A stretch of 47,334 bases of DNA from Terriglobia bacterium (GCA_020073085.1 JAIQFV010000029.1:1-47334); one strand, 5' to 3'; shown: positions 1 through 9,115, counted from the stretch's first letter. Notes: generated by a model from the letters alone, not told the origin. Program-made: numbers and translations.

Positions 1-289
1 GATGGTCCCAGAACAGGGCCTTGCCGAGCACGATGGCGGCCTGCCGGTCGACCACATAGTTGGACAGGTTGGCGGGCAAAGGAACTGGAAAGTTCCGGAG
101 CGAACCCGGAGGTGGTGGCGGATCCGGCCCGAATCTTCCCCGCTGGCCCCATACCCTTCCGCTTGCCGAGGCCAACACTAAGAAAACCACCACAGCAGTG
201 AACCATCTCCCGATCGAACTCCTTGGGATGGCCTTTCTGGGTCCTATAATTACTCCATCCCCTCTTGCTACCCGTTTGGTTTCGTTCAT
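1..289 (-). CDS. Di-haem cytochrome c peroxidase-like protein (N-terminal fragment, runs off the left edge)
   Basis: Reading the minus strand from an ATG at 289 gives 96 codons open to the window edge. A good ribosome site (AGGAG, 296-300) precedes it. The start has a basic n-region, a hydrophobic stretch at about residues 30-46 and a possible cleavage site after VWG, so the protein is exported. A proline-rich linker follows, then LSNYVVDRQAAIVLGKALFW. That string (Asn-Tyr, Ala-Ala, LGKALFWD) is typical of the N-terminal part of MauG/CcpA-type di-haem peroxidase-like proteins, just before the first CxxCH. The haem motifs themselves lie outside the window, so the haem content is inferred. The gene has its own sigma-54 promoter 50 bases upstream and neighbours a cytochrome c/SCO fusion and a multicopper oxidase, so a redox role in the periplasm fits. 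Confidence 0.6.
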   Translation of the reverse strand, partial: MNETKRVARGDGVIIGPRKAIPRSSIGRWFTAVVVFLVLASASGRVWGQRGRFGPDPPPPPGSLRNFPVPLPANLSNYVVDRQAAIVLGKALFWDH

Positions 290-1083
290 CTTTGACTCCT
301 TCTTTGCATACGGCCCTTCCCGTTCACTATTGGATAAGGGCAACCCACATGCCAAATAGGTTTATGATCAATGGTTTCTCTCCGAAAGGATGGCCCGAAT
401 CATATGAACCTGGACCAAGAACTCCACAACGTCTATAGATCTGTCGTAAACACAAGCAAAAGCAATAAATTACATTCAAGAAGGCATCCTGAATCCCTGC
501 CCGGATCCTAAATCATCCGGTCAATGTGAAACCCTCTGCCGGTCAGACCATACAGGCAACTCCCAAAAACTGGCACCTTTCTTCATTCTTTTCGCGCACA
601 CAATCGCGAAAAATGCTTGTTAAGTCCCTTAATTGATTATGGTCCCGAAGGATTAGTGCGATGGCGAGCCATGGTGCCCCACTCGACGAAAGGAGGCGCG
701 AGAGCCTATCGAGTACCAGCTTAATTGACTCGCGTGGACTGGAGGGGGGGCATGTATTTCAAAACAACTGGGACACGGAAAGGCGCTGTTTATTCAGATC
801 CAAGCGCCTGGACATTCGATCACGCAGGTTGGACTGGAATTTCTTGACATAAATTCTCAATGGACTAAAAGGAATTACAGCGGAACGGACATTTACACTT
901 GTTTGGGAGGCTTTATGGGAACTAAAGATAAATGAGGAGAAGCGACCGTTTCCCTACCGCGGGCGGAGCTATCTCCTCATTCGGAACTCAAATTCAGACT
1001 AGAAGCAAACCACCGGAGCCCACCACAAAAACCCTTCCATTAGGTCCTACCATTCCATCGAAGCGATAAAGCCCCATTGCCAC
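290..1083. other. Intergenic region between the SCO fusion gene and the peroxidase-like gene
   Basis: About 800 bases without a convincing gene. It holds the sigma-54 site at 339-354. Short open frames here lack ribosome sites and recognisable protein features. No clear terminator hairpin was found behind the gene ending at 1084. Confidence 0.6.
339..354 (-). promoter_or_regulatory. Sigma-54 (RpoN) -24/-12 promoter of the peroxidase-like gene
   Basis: The minus strand reads TGGCATGTGGGTTGCC. It has the invariant GG and GC with the canonical 10-base spacing and matches TGGC-N7-TTGC fully. The predicted transcript start is near 328, leaving a leader of about 39 bases before the ATG at 289. It is one of five such sites in this cluster. 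Confidence 0.7.
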
Positions 1084-2214
1084 TCACTGTGTCTTCCGGT
1101 CCGATTCCTGTCTCTTTGGTCTTTCGTCCCTCGATAAGCTTGCTCGAGGAAGTGCGGCAGTTTGCTCCTCCAAATAATCGATCAGGGTCTCTGCATCGGC
1201 ATCGGCCAGACGAAGGTTGGGCATCTGGATCTCGTTGTATTTTTTGAAGAGTGAAATGGCGATGGGGTCCTTCTTCGCCAGCATTTCGTCGGGTTTTGTG
1301 ATGAAGCGGGACAGCCAGGTTCGTTCGCGCACCCGCGTCACCCCCAGCAGGTCAGGTCCCACACCGACGCCCTTCCCAATGGTGTGGCAAGGGGCGCATC
1401 GCGTCGAGAAAAGATACTTGCCCTTGCTGATGTTGAGCGTGGGCGCCTCTACGTAGTTCCTGGCCACTTCCCCGTTGTCGGATTTGAAGCTGTCCATGAA
1501 TTGCCCTATCATCAGGGCAAGGAATTTAGGATTGTCCAGAGCGCCGTTCTTCATCCACTGCCCGGCGGGGACATTGCCAATCATGAGGCTGGGGGTGTGG
1601 CCGTCCCGGTTCGACGGATCGGGTTCTGAATACAATCCCAGCTTCTTGCTGATCAACTCAATGTCTTCGGGCTTGCCCGTGAGGAACAACCATCCGGGTC
1701 CGGCATTGTATTTCTTGGAATAGGCCTTAAGGACTTCCGGCTTATCGTGCTTGGGATCAATGCTGATGGAGTAGAAAAAAATGTCTTTTCCGACGCGATC
1801 GCCGAGTAACCTCTGCACCTGGGCGAGTTTTGCGGTCTCAAGCGGGCACAGATCCCGACAGCTGGTGTAAATGAGGTTGATCGCCACGAGCTTGCCCTTC
1901 AGTAGATCGTCGTAGAATCGAACCTTCTTTCCATCCTGCGTGATCAGTGTGAGATTTGGAAAGTAATTTGCCCCCCAGCTCACATCGTTGCCCACGACAA
2001 AGGCGTGCACGTGGTCTTTCTTCGAGAGGGTCATCCCGCATTTCGGACATGTGCCGGGAGTCTTGGACTTGACCTCCGGATGCATGGGGCAAGTGTAAAG
2101 AAGATCCTTCTTCTGTATAACTGCTCCCCCAGCAGGGCTATCGGGTTGGACTAACAAAGGCATGCTGCAAAGCAACGCGCCCAGTAAGATCAGTCTCACC
2201 AACTTGCGGCTCAT
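1084..2214 (-). CDS. Exported fusion: heavy-metal-binding domain, SCO1/SenC domain, cytochrome c domain
   Basis: 376 residues. I chose the ATG at 2214 because a GGAGGAGG-type ribosome site (2221-2230) precedes it and a signal peptide follows at once (residues 4-23). Three domains are visible. A heavy-metal-binding domain at 40-66 has CPMHP (42-46) and CPKC (56-59), the zinc-ribbon-like module common in copper transport proteins. A SCO1/SenC thioredoxin fold at about 80-243 has the copper-binding CRDLC (C119, C123) and distal His206. A class I cytochrome c domain at about 262-352 has CAPCH (273-277) and a probable axial Met331. SCO proteins deliver copper to CuA or other copper sites; a haem domain at the C-terminus suggests coupled electron transfer. 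It lies 308 bases downstream of multicopper oxidase 1 on the same strand, and copper loading or redox coupling of that oxidase is the likely job (inference). Confidence 0.9.
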   Translation of the reverse strand: MSRKLVRLILLGALLCSMPLLVQPDSPAGGAVIQKKDLLYTCPMHPEVKSKTPGTCPKCGMTLSKKDHVHAFVVGNDVSWGANYFPNLTLITQDGKKVRFYDDLLKGKLVAINLIYTSCRDLCPLETAKLAQVQRLLGDRVGKDIFFYSISIDPKHDKPEVLKAYSKKYNAGPGWLFLTGKPEDIELISKKLGLYSEPDPSNRDGHTPSLMIGNVPAGQWMKNGALDNPKFLALMIGQFMDSFKSDNGEVARNYVEAPTLNISKGKYLFSTRCAPCHTIGKGVGVGPDLLGVTRVRERTWLSRFITKPDEMLAKKDPIAISLFKKYNEIQMPNLRLADADAETLIDYLEEQTAALPRASLSRDERPKRQESDRKTQ

Positions 2215-2461
2215 AGTCGACTCCTCCTCCAGCTTTGATTTATTTGTCTCTGGTGGGTCAACAACCTGCGGGGCCATTTGTTCTTGGCAAGACTTCGCTC
2301 CGACGGCCGATCCTGAGTCCGCGCTCTTGCCTTCCCGTCTGCGAACTCATCGACAAATTCCGGCCATCAGCAACACGGTGTCACAGCGACCTCTTTGAAA
2401 TCCTAAACCCACCTCCAGTCGCTCCCATTACTTACATCGCGTCATCTGATTTCTTGAAGAG

Positions 2462-2498
2462 GGCTGGCGAGCCGCCCGCAAGCATAAACTCGCCAGCC
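2462..2498 (-). terminator. Strong hairpin between oxidase 1 and the SCO fusion gene
   Basis: A perfect 10-bp inverted repeat, GGCTGGCGAG (2462-2471) and CTCGCCAGCC (2489-2498), with a 17-base loop lies just behind the oxidase stop codon. No T-run follows on the minus strand. It may be a weak terminator or a 3' stabilising hairpin that sets the oxidase/SCO ratio in a shared transcript. Confidence 0.5.
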
Positions 2499-2522
2499 AG
2501 TTGTTTTGCTCCATCCACGACC

Positions 2523-4784
2523 TTAAAAGGCGGTCGGGAGGATGTCGTCCGGTTGGACGAACGTGACACCCTGCGGCTTCGGGATCGGAGTCGGGAGCGG
2601 CCTCAGGAATGCACCGCCCGAGTCGTCGATTTCCCATCGCAAGAGCATGGCGTTGTCCTCGTGCACGGTGTTGTGGCAGTGCTCCATGAACATTCCACCC
2701 CAATCGCGAAACTGCATCGTAATGGTGACGCTTCCCGCCGGACGCAGGCGATAGACGTCCTTGCGGCCCCGCTCCCACGCCGGCACATTGCTGAGGCTGC
2801 CGTTGCGGGCAAGGATCTGGCCTTCCTCAAAGTGGATGTGGATGGGGTGATCCCAGCCGCCACCACCATTTTGCAAGGTCCAGATTTCGCGAGTTCCGAA
2901 TTTGGGCGCCGCCGAGACCCGGCCGAAATCCGCGTTGAGCGTTGGCCCTTGATTGTCCGTCTTAATACCCCAGGGACCAAAGAAGGACGAAACCGGATCG
3001 AGCGTTGTCTGGGTACCGCCACTGCCGAAGTTAAATACCCGCTCGCGCGCCACGGGGATATTCGACAGGTCGGGATTCGGGATCATGGTCGCAGGTACCT
3101 GGCTCTGATCGGGCTGCGCCGGATTCCGCGCAATTCGAAACTCCAGGAATCTCCCGACGCAAGGATCTGCGGACTTGCCGGACAAAGCATCCGACAACGA
3201 AAGGTCTTTGGACGGTTTCTTTCCGTTCTGGTGCTCGCACAGGTTCACCATCCAAACCTTCTGCCCGATGCTGTAACGGGAGAAGTCGATAACGATGTCA
3301 TACCGCTCGGCGATCCCCTGTTCGTCCAGCTGCGTGAGTGGCACCGGCTGCGGGAACAAGTTGCCGTCGTTGGCGATCTGAATCATTGGTGAGCCGTCGC
3401 TCAGCGCCACCTTGAAGAAACGGGAAACACTGGCGTTGAGAATGCGGAAACGATACTTCCGCCGCTCCACCTCGAAGTAAGGCTTGTAGAGCAGGTTCAC
3501 CGTCATCACATCACCCAGGAACCCGTCAAAGTCGAAAATATCAAAGTACAGTTGTCCGGCACCATCCCATGCCTTATCGGCCAGCATGAGGTTCACGTCA
3601 TAGTCCAGGTTGCCCCAATCATTGGCCGTGCCGCTGGGCAGGCGCAGGTTCACGCCGTCATTGATCGACTCGTTGCCGCGATCCAATCCGCTGTAGATGT
3701 TGAACATCGCGGCGTTGCCCTTGTACACGTTCTGCGAGGTAAAACTGAACATGTGATCGTGGAACCAGTGGGTGCTCATGGTCTCGTGCCAGTCGCCCGC
3801 AACCTTGATGAGACCGCCACTCCCGTCAGGGGTGCTGGCTTTGGGATCCGTCGCTCCCGTGTTGAAGGAAGTCCAACCGGCCAACACAACCGGCCAGTGA
3901 TAATCATAGAACTGGCCCGGGAAGAAGTAGGCGCCCGTGAAGCCGTCGTTTTCCGCCCCGTGGTGCCCGTTATGCTCGTGGGTGCTGATGGTATTGGTTC
4001 CAAAGCCGCCGTTCTGGCTCCTGTTGAAAGGCAGCTTGTTGTGGTGACGGAATAGAACCGGCTCCGCGTATCGTGCCTGCACCAGCTTGGGTGGGATGGT
4101 TCCATTGAAGGTCCACACCGATTGAATGCCCTGAACCGGCAGCTTCGGGTGGAACTTAAACGGGATCGCCTGGGTCGGGTCGATGCCGGAATTAAGACTA
4201 GACGGCACCGCAGGATTGTAGACGTAGTTAGTCTGGGCCGGCATTTGAGAGGCTTCTACGACTACCTTTGGTGGAAACTGGCTAAACCTCTGGTGTGCCC
4301 AGATAGCTCCCGGAGGACGCCCTTCGATGGGCCCGAATTGATCGGTTCGCCCTCCAACCAGCGCAGGATTCAAATTCTGCATCGTTTGGTTGGCTTGGGC
4401 TGTCGGCTGATATACCACACCATTCACAGGCTCCAGCGGGAACAGGCCCTGTCCATCAGGCTGCTTGCGCGGCAATACATCGAAGCGAGCCATGGGTTGA
4501 GTAAATTCCAACCCGACCAGTCCCGGACTCGGCGGAGCGCCAGTTGGTATATTGTTCCCTCCACCCCCATCGGCGCGCATAGTTCCCACAAAGGGACTGA
4601 GACCACCGATCGGGGCTAGAGCCCCCCCAGTTGTAATGAGACCCCACTTCAGGAGGTCCCGTCGCGTGACTTGGCCTTGGGAGTATGCTTTGACGATCTC
4701 CAGCCGGTTCTTTCTTGCATCCTCCGCCGCCTTGAGCCGCGCCTTAGACGCATTCCATGGCAGAAAGAAGTTTCGCTCGCTCAT
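2523..4784 (-). CDS. Tat-exported multicopper oxidase 1
   Basis: 753 residues. A purine-rich ribosome site (AAGGAGAGG) precedes the ATG at 4784. A twin-arginine signal, TRRDLLKWG (R41, R42), follows a long charged n-region, and a hydrophobic stretch runs to about residue 66, so the enzyme is exported folded. All four copper clusters of the multicopper oxidase family are present: HEH (269-271), HWFHDH (339-344), HPIHIH (646-651) and HCHNTVHEDNAM (702-713) with axial Met713 for the type 1 copper. Such enzymes couple one-electron oxidation of a substrate to four-electron reduction of oxygen at the trinuclear centre. The substrate cannot be told: metal ions and phenolics are both possible. A perfect sigma-54 promoter stands at 4942-4957. 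The Tat motif and copper clusters resemble those of oxidase 2 at 21392, so the two are paralogous, but this one lacks the Gly/Ser linker. Confidence 0.93.
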   Translation of the reverse strand: MSERNFFLPWNASKARLKAAEDARKNRLEIVKAYSQGQVTRRDLLKWGLITTGGALAPIGGLSPFVGTMRADGGGGNNIPTGAPPSPGLVGLEFTQPMARFDVLPRKQPDGQGLFPLEPVNGVVYQPTAQANQTMQNLNPALVGGRTDQFGPIEGRPPGAIWAHQRFSQFPPKVVVEASQMPAQTNYVYNPAVPSSLNSGIDPTQAIPFKFHPKLPVQGIQSVWTFNGTIPPKLVQARYAEPVLFRHHNKLPFNRSQNGGFGTNTISTHEHNGHHGAENDGFTGAYFFPGQFYDYHWPVVLAGWTSFNTGATDPKASTPDGSGGLIKVAGDWHETMSTHWFHDHMFSFTSQNVYKGNAAMFNIYSGLDRGNESINDGVNLRLPSGTANDWGNLDYDVNLMLADKAWDGAGQLYFDIFDFDGFLGDVMTVNLLYKPYFEVERRKYRFRILNASVSRFFKVALSDGSPMIQIANDGNLFPQPVPLTQLDEQGIAERYDIVIDFSRYSIGQKVWMVNLCEHQNGKKPSKDLSLSDALSGKSADPCVGRFLEFRIARNPAQPDQSQVPATMIPNPDLSNIPVARERVFNFGSGGTQTTLDPVSSFFGPWGIKTDNQGPTLNADFGRVSAAPKFGTREIWTLQNGGGGWDHPIHIHFEEGQILARNGSLSNVPAWERGRKDVYRLRPAGSVTITMQFRDWGGMFMEHCHNTVHEDNAMLLRWEIDDSGGAFLRPLPTPIPKPQGVTFVQPDDILPTAF

Positions 4785-5347
4785 TTTCCTCTCCTTTTTC
4801 TCCAGTTGGTTTTCTTTCCCTTGATCCCTACGGGATTCACTCCTGTTGTCGAGCTGCCTTCAAGCATCGTCGAACCACACGGGAGCATTTGTGTCTCAAT
4901 TCGATACATTGCGAATTTCCTCACAAACCTAGCCTGTTAACTGCAAGTTGCGTGCCAATGATCTCGATCTCAAAGCCTTCGAAGGATGCGCACTCGACAA
5001 ACTCTCACAAACACCTGGCGAAGCAGGGATTGCCTCATACGGGTCATCGATAACTTCCAAGGAACAACATCCTTATCGAGGAAACCCCGAAGACCCTGAA
5101 TGATGAATTAGATATGAGCTGTGAGGTCCGGAAAGATAATGAGCCCTTGACGGAAAGTACAATGCCGGTGAATGCAAGACACGTTTTATTCTGGAAAAGT
5201 GTTTTGTGGATGGAGAGGACGGCGCTGCAAGGAAATCCGGGGGGTTGGATGATTGGTTTTTACGCTTGTTTCGCGGGCTTGTTTCGCAATCAGGGGCCTG
5301 AAAAGCCACGGTTGTCAAGGCCTCTCGGCCCCACAGATCGCCTTCAA
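4785..5347. other. Intergenic region upstream of oxidase 1
   Basis: About 560 bases without a supported gene. It carries the sigma-54 promoter of oxidase 1 (4942-4957). A short direct repeat, GCTTGTTTCGC, occurs twice near 5264-5287. Small open frames on either strand here show no protein features. Confidence 0.6.
4942..4957 (-). promoter_or_regulatory. Sigma-54 (RpoN) -24/-12 promoter of oxidase 1
   Basis: The minus strand reads TGGCACGCAACTTGCA, a full match to the consensus TGGCACG-N4-TTGCW. It is the best of the five sites in the cluster. The predicted transcript start is near 4931, giving a leader of about 147 bases to the ATG at 4784. Confidence 0.85.
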
Positions 5348-5734
5348 TTAATGACCCGGGTTATGGGTCTTGCTCTTGCGTAGTCTCTTCAGCAAGCATG
5401 CCGCAAGATCATCCAGGCTGACGGGCTTGACATAGAACTCATCGGCCCCACGATTCAGAGCTTCACTCTTGACCGCCGCATCTGTCTCCCCCGTAACCAC
5501 AATAATAATCATGTCGGGGTAATCTCTCTTAAGACCGTCAATCGAACCGAGCGCGTTTCCATCAGGTAGTTTTAGATCCAGGATGACGGCATCGAATCGT
5601 TGTTGCGTCAATCTCTCTTTAGCTTCGGCGAGGCAAGTAGCTTCCTCAACGTTGTAACCGGCGGCTGAAAGATAGCGGGAATAACCAAAAATGATTGCGG
5701 GTTCATCATCAACGAGTAAAATACGCGTGCTCAT
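5348..5734 (-). CDS. Stand-alone response regulator receiver protein (CheY-like)
   Basis: 128 residues, consisting of a receiver domain only. The acidic pocket is D9-D10, the phospho-acceptor is D53 (LDLKLPDG), and the conserved switch residues are T81 and K103 (YVKPV). There is no DNA-binding or AAA+ output domain, so it must act by protein contact, like CheY or Spo0F, or relay phosphate to another regulator. A weak ribosome site (GAGGGTGAG) precedes the ATG. It has its own sigma-54 promoter at 5862-5877 and so belongs to the same probable regulon as the neighbouring oxidase. Its kinase is not in the window. Confidence 0.9.
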   Translation of the reverse strand: MSTRILLVDDEPAIIFGYSRYLSAAGYNVEEATCLAEAKERLTQQRFDAVILDLKLPDGNALGSIDGLKRDYPDMIIIVVTGETDAAVKSEALNRGADEFYVKPVSLDDLAACLLKRLRKSKTHNPGH

Positions 5735-5861
5735 CAGTTCTCACCCTCTATCATCGCGTTTCACGCCAGTCCATCGAACAGCGAAGCGCCTCGAATAAAC
5801 ATCCACTCTCTATGTGTCACGCCCACCACCGAAACAGATCCTACCGCTCCTCAAATTAGCA

Positions 5862-5877
5862 AGCAAAATCGATGCCA
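5862..5877 (-). promoter_or_regulatory. Sigma-54 (RpoN) -24/-12 promoter of the receiver gene
   Basis: The minus strand reads TGGCATCGATTTTGCT, with GG and GC in the canonical 10-base register and TGGC-N7-TTGC fully matched. The predicted transcript start is near 5851, about 117 bases before the ATG at 5734. Confidence 0.75.
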
Positions 5878-6138
5878 AAAATCGATTTGGGCCAAACAGT
5901 GAAGAATAGGAGCCAAAAGCCTCCTCCCAAGTCAAACGTCACGAAGACGGATTACTTTAACAGACGTCAAGAAGTGGTCATTGGTTGCTAATTCTCCGAT
6001 CTTTGGATGTGGGGGATAGTTTCTTGAGAAGGGAGATAGGTTTCTTCCTGTTTGAATGTTGAGGTTGTGTATCTCGCCAAAGTGTGGGAATCATGCATGC
6101 ACGAAAGAGTTCGGGTACCTTTAATTAGAAGTTAGTTC

Positions 6139-6170
6139 GCTTATTTCGCGGCATGAATTGAGAAATAAGC
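6139..6170. repeat. 9-bp perfect inverted repeat, possible operator
   Basis: GCTTATTTC (6139-6147) and GAAATAAGC (6162-6170) are exact complements separated by 14 bases. It is AT-rich and stands in the divergent region, about 470 bases before the PKD-type gene. It could be a regulator site or a small hairpin. Confidence 0.35.
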
Positions 6171-6637
6171 AATAGATACATTGCATTTACCATCCCATCG
6201 AATCATTCGTTACCCTCGCAAAATCAACGAGAAGAAAAAAAGAACATCCATCAAGTTCAACCGTCACAGGATGTGGAACCCTGCTTGCCTTACTGAGTAT
6301 GGTGCTAAGTCGTGTGGATCGGAGACTGCCCTTGCAGATTATTCGAAGGAGTTGGAGCAGCACAGGGCGTGAACAAAGGCAACAATCCCATAAAATTAAT
6401 TATCTGGGCACATCTCACTCGAATCGCATGATCTCTTGTTGAACGGCAGAAATCATGATGCAAGTCTGGCACATGATCTGTCCTATCCGCAGACAGTCGC
6501 CGAGCCATTAAACGCATTGGCGTGAGGGTTCAACAGGAGCCAATCCAGAAAGACGACAGTTTACTCAATGGACTTTCTAATGAGAGACCAATGAGAACCC
6601 TACGGAACCCCTGATGATCAACAAGAGGAGAACAATA

Positions 6638-9115
6638 ATGAATACGAAAACGAGCTCAGCTTTGTATCATGGCATGCGCTCCAAGCTGCCATGGGTGTCC
6701 GCCATGTTGACGCTTCTGTTTCTGGTCGTGGCAGCGTGGACCAGCACGGCAGTGGCACAACTGCCGCTTCCAGTGAGCACTCAGTTTGACATCACGGGTT
6801 TCCTTCAGGAAGCGACGCTGGACGCGAGTTGCTCTGCGAGTGCCCACTGCAGCGGCAGGTTGAAAGTAAACGGCCATCTGGTAACTGTACCCAAGGAAAC
6901 CATCGTCATTCTTCCGGCCAATGCCCTGACATGGCAAGAACTCTTTGCTCAAGCCCCTGCTCCGTACACCGGAGTAGCGACGGGCTTGGCCATGGCCGAC
7001 ATTCCAACTCCCCTCACCCAGTATGAAGTCGAGGCGGTAGGCAACCGCGTGGGCGACACTTATATTGCCGGACTCATTTACATCTCCCAGCAGAGCCTGA
7101 ACTCAGGGCAGGGCTTCATTAACTTCATCAACTATAGTGTCGGCGAGATGCGGGTGGGCGGTGTGATCGGGGATTCCACCACCGGTAACCGGGTGCGAAT
7201 CAACGACCCCACGGGAAAGTTCGGTCGAGCCATGACCGTAGATCAACGGTTCACGCTTGACCCGGATAACCCGACCATCATGAGTGGGACCGGCTATCCG
7301 ATGTGCTTCCCGCGCGTCACGACGGACCCGACAGTCGCCGGCAACCCTGACGATCCTCTGTGTCCTCAGGGCAACCGGCCGAAGGACCTGACTGGCGCCT
7401 ATGTGGGCAGCTTCTCCACAAACGATCCTGTCGCCGCGCCGGGCGCGTTCCCGGACGCGACCAAACAGGCACCCTTCGAGGTAGGTGACTACATCACCTT
7501 CGCGGGAACGCTTGTGACTGACGCCGCCACACCCACCGTAGGCCCTTGGCCAGCCAACGGAACCGCCGGCACGTACATCTCGGCTCACACCATCATCAGC
7601 AATGTCGCCATCTTCACCATGCCAGGGACCAATCCGGTCTACGTGGAGACCGATGTGTTCCTGATCGGCACCGGAGGACTGACGATCCTCGGTGGCACCG
7701 AAGCGACGGTCCGGACGCGGTTCGAGGGAATGACCACGGACCCGACCCGGACCATTCACCTATATGGAATTGATTTGAATGCCAGCACCGGAGCCACGTC
7801 TGACCGTGACTGGGGCACTATCGGCGTCGATCCAGGTCCCCCGGCGGGCGCGGTCCGAGGGCGTTGGCGCTTCCGTCCGCCGTGTGCACCCTTCGGGACT
7901 GTTGTAACAAAACCTGACAAACAGTGCGTCATGAACGCCGCGGGCACCTTCCTCCCGCCGACAAGAGAAATGAGGGCCGTCGTTGAAGGCGCGTGGGTCC
8001 CTGGGCAGACCACCACCTCTGCCAACGGACTCATTTACGGGCAGTACCACGCCCCGATCCTGTTGTACATTTTCCCGGAGAACATTCCCGGCTCCCCGGT
8101 TGTCCCCAATAACTTCGAGGCAATCGATTTCCTGGTCTGTGGCGGTTATACCTCCTCGGCAGGAACTCTGGTAGGGCAGCTCAATCCCTGGCCGGGTGCA
8201 GCGGCCCCGTCGCTCGCAGGTTGCCCGGGTGCAATCGCGCCCCCCATCGCCAATGCCGGCATCGCCCAGACGGTGCCGTCTAGTTCTCTCGTGACTCTGA
8301 ACGGCAGCGCCTCCACTGGGACAGCCCCCTTGGCGTTCTCATGGGTCCAGGCAGCAACGGATCTGAACCAGGTGATCCTTACCGGTCCTACGACCGCCAA
8401 CCCGACCTTCTCGGCGCCTGCTGTCGCAGCGACGACCGTGCTGAACTTTACGCTGACGGTGACCAACAGTGCTGGCTCATCGTCTGCCTCTGTGACGGTC
8501 ACGGTCAACCATGCCGCCGCCCCAACCGCCATCGCCCCTGCCCCCCAGACAGTGAATTCCGGAACGCTGGTGACGTTGACGGCCACTTGCACCGATCCTC
8601 AAGGCCTGGCGTGCACATTCAGCTGGCTGCAGACGGCACCTGCGGCCCCGATTGTGCTCAATCCGAATCCCTTCAGCGGCGCGACCATCAGCTTCACCCT
8701 CACGCTGCCCGTGGGGACGACTACAAGCACTGTCCTTCAGTTCCAGGTGACGGCGACGAACTCTGCCGGTGTCAGCTCGGCGCCGGTACTCACTTCCGTT
8801 ACCGTCAACCCACCGAAGGATGGCATCACCATCACGACGGCGGTGTACCGGAGAGGGAAACAGAGGCTTGACCTCACCGTCACGGATTCAATCATCAGCC
8901 CGAACGTGATCTTGACTTTGCAGCCCTATATCACGACGTCGGGAACCCTGTTTACGCCTCCCAGTGGTACGCTCACAAATACTGGAGGCGGTCTCTACAC
9001 ATACACCCTGGTAGGAGCACCTGAACCCGCCGTTCCGCCGGCAAAGCCCTTGGTGGTCACGTCCAACTTGGGAGGGGCCAGCGCACCTTCGGCTCTTACC
9101 CTCATCCGTCAGTAA
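6638..9115 (+). CDS. Secreted PKD/Ig-type protein A (tandem paralogue of the next gene)
   Basis: 825 residues. I chose the ATG at 6638 because AAGAGGAG (6623-6630) precedes it and a clean signal peptide follows, with cleavage expected after AVA (residue 40). The N-terminal 500 residues are a family I do not recognise; they hold the strings IVILPANALTW, EMRVGGVI, VRINDP and PFEVGDYITFAGTLV. From about residue 530 two PKD/Ig-like beta domains follow (ANAG..QTVPS..VTLNGSASTG, then PAPQTV..GTLVTLTATCTD), then a C-terminal beta domain of about 95 residues ending VVTSN..ALTLIRQ. PKD-like domains mediate extracellular protein or polysaccharide contacts. The protein is probably extracellular or surface-bound. 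Its place beside two Tat-exported copper oxidases suggests a scaffold, substrate-binding or matrix role, which is inference. Confidence 0.85.
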   Translation: MNTKTSSALYHGMRSKLPWVSAMLTLLFLVVAAWTSTAVAQLPLPVSTQFDITGFLQEATLDASCSASAHCSGRLKVNGHLVTVPKETIVILPANALTWQELFAQAPAPYTGVATGLAMADIPTPLTQYEVEAVGNRVGDTYIAGLIYISQQSLNSGQGFINFINYSVGEMRVGGVIGDSTTGNRVRINDPTGKFGRAMTVDQRFTLDPDNPTIMSGTGYPMCFPRVTTDPTVAGNPDDPLCPQGNRPKDLTGAYVGSFSTNDPVAAPGAFPDATKQAPFEVGDYITFAGTLVTDAATPTVGPWPANGTAGTYISAHTIISNVAIFTMPGTNPVYVETDVFLIGTGGLTILGGTEATVRTRFEGMTTDPTRTIHLYGIDLNASTGATSDRDWGTIGVDPGPPAGAVRGRWRFRPPCAPFGTVVTKPDKQCVMNAAGTFLPPTREMRAVVEGAWVPGQTTTSANGLIYGQYHAPILLYIFPENIPGSPVVPNNFEAIDFLVCGGYTSSAGTLVGQLNPWPGAAAPSLAGCPGAIAPPIANAGIAQTVPSSSLVTLNGSASTGTAPLAFSWVQAATDLNQVILTGPTTANPTFSAPAVAATTVLNFTLTVTNSAGSSSASVTVTVNHAAAPTAIAPAPQTVNSGTLVTLTATCTDPQGLACTFSWLQTAPAAPIVLNPNPFSGATISFTLTLPVGTTTSTVLQFQVTATNSAGVSSAPVLTSVTVNPPKDGITITTAVYRRGKQRLDLTVTDSIISPNVILTLQPYITTSGTLFTPPSGTLTNTGGGLYTYTLVGAPEPAVPPAKPLVVTSNLGGASAPSALTLIRQ

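Larger units (their letters stand above)
5735..6637. other. Divergent regulatory region between the receiver gene and the secreted PKD-type genes
   Basis: About 900 bases without a supported gene. It holds the sigma-54 site of the receiver gene (5862-5877, minus), a 9-bp inverted repeat at 6139-6170, and possible weak sigma-54-like sites on the plus strand (for example TGGAACCCTGCTTGCC at 6274-6289, with GG and GC in register but a poor -24 extension). Which element drives the gene at 6638 is not clear. Confidence 0.5.

Noticed and set aside
661-852. 63-codon frame in the left intergenic region
   Set aside because: No ribosome site, random composition.
2235-3392. 385-codon plus-strand frame opposite oxidase 1
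   Set aside because: Antisense to a clear multicopper oxidase with all copper motifs; composition shows no protein family.
5975-5989. TGGTCATTGGTTGCT as a sigma-54 site
   Set aside because: GG and GC are nine bases apart instead of ten.
6467-6482. TGGCACATGATCTGTC as a sigma-54 promoter for the PKD-type gene
   Set aside because: The -24 half is perfect but the invariant -12 GC is GT.
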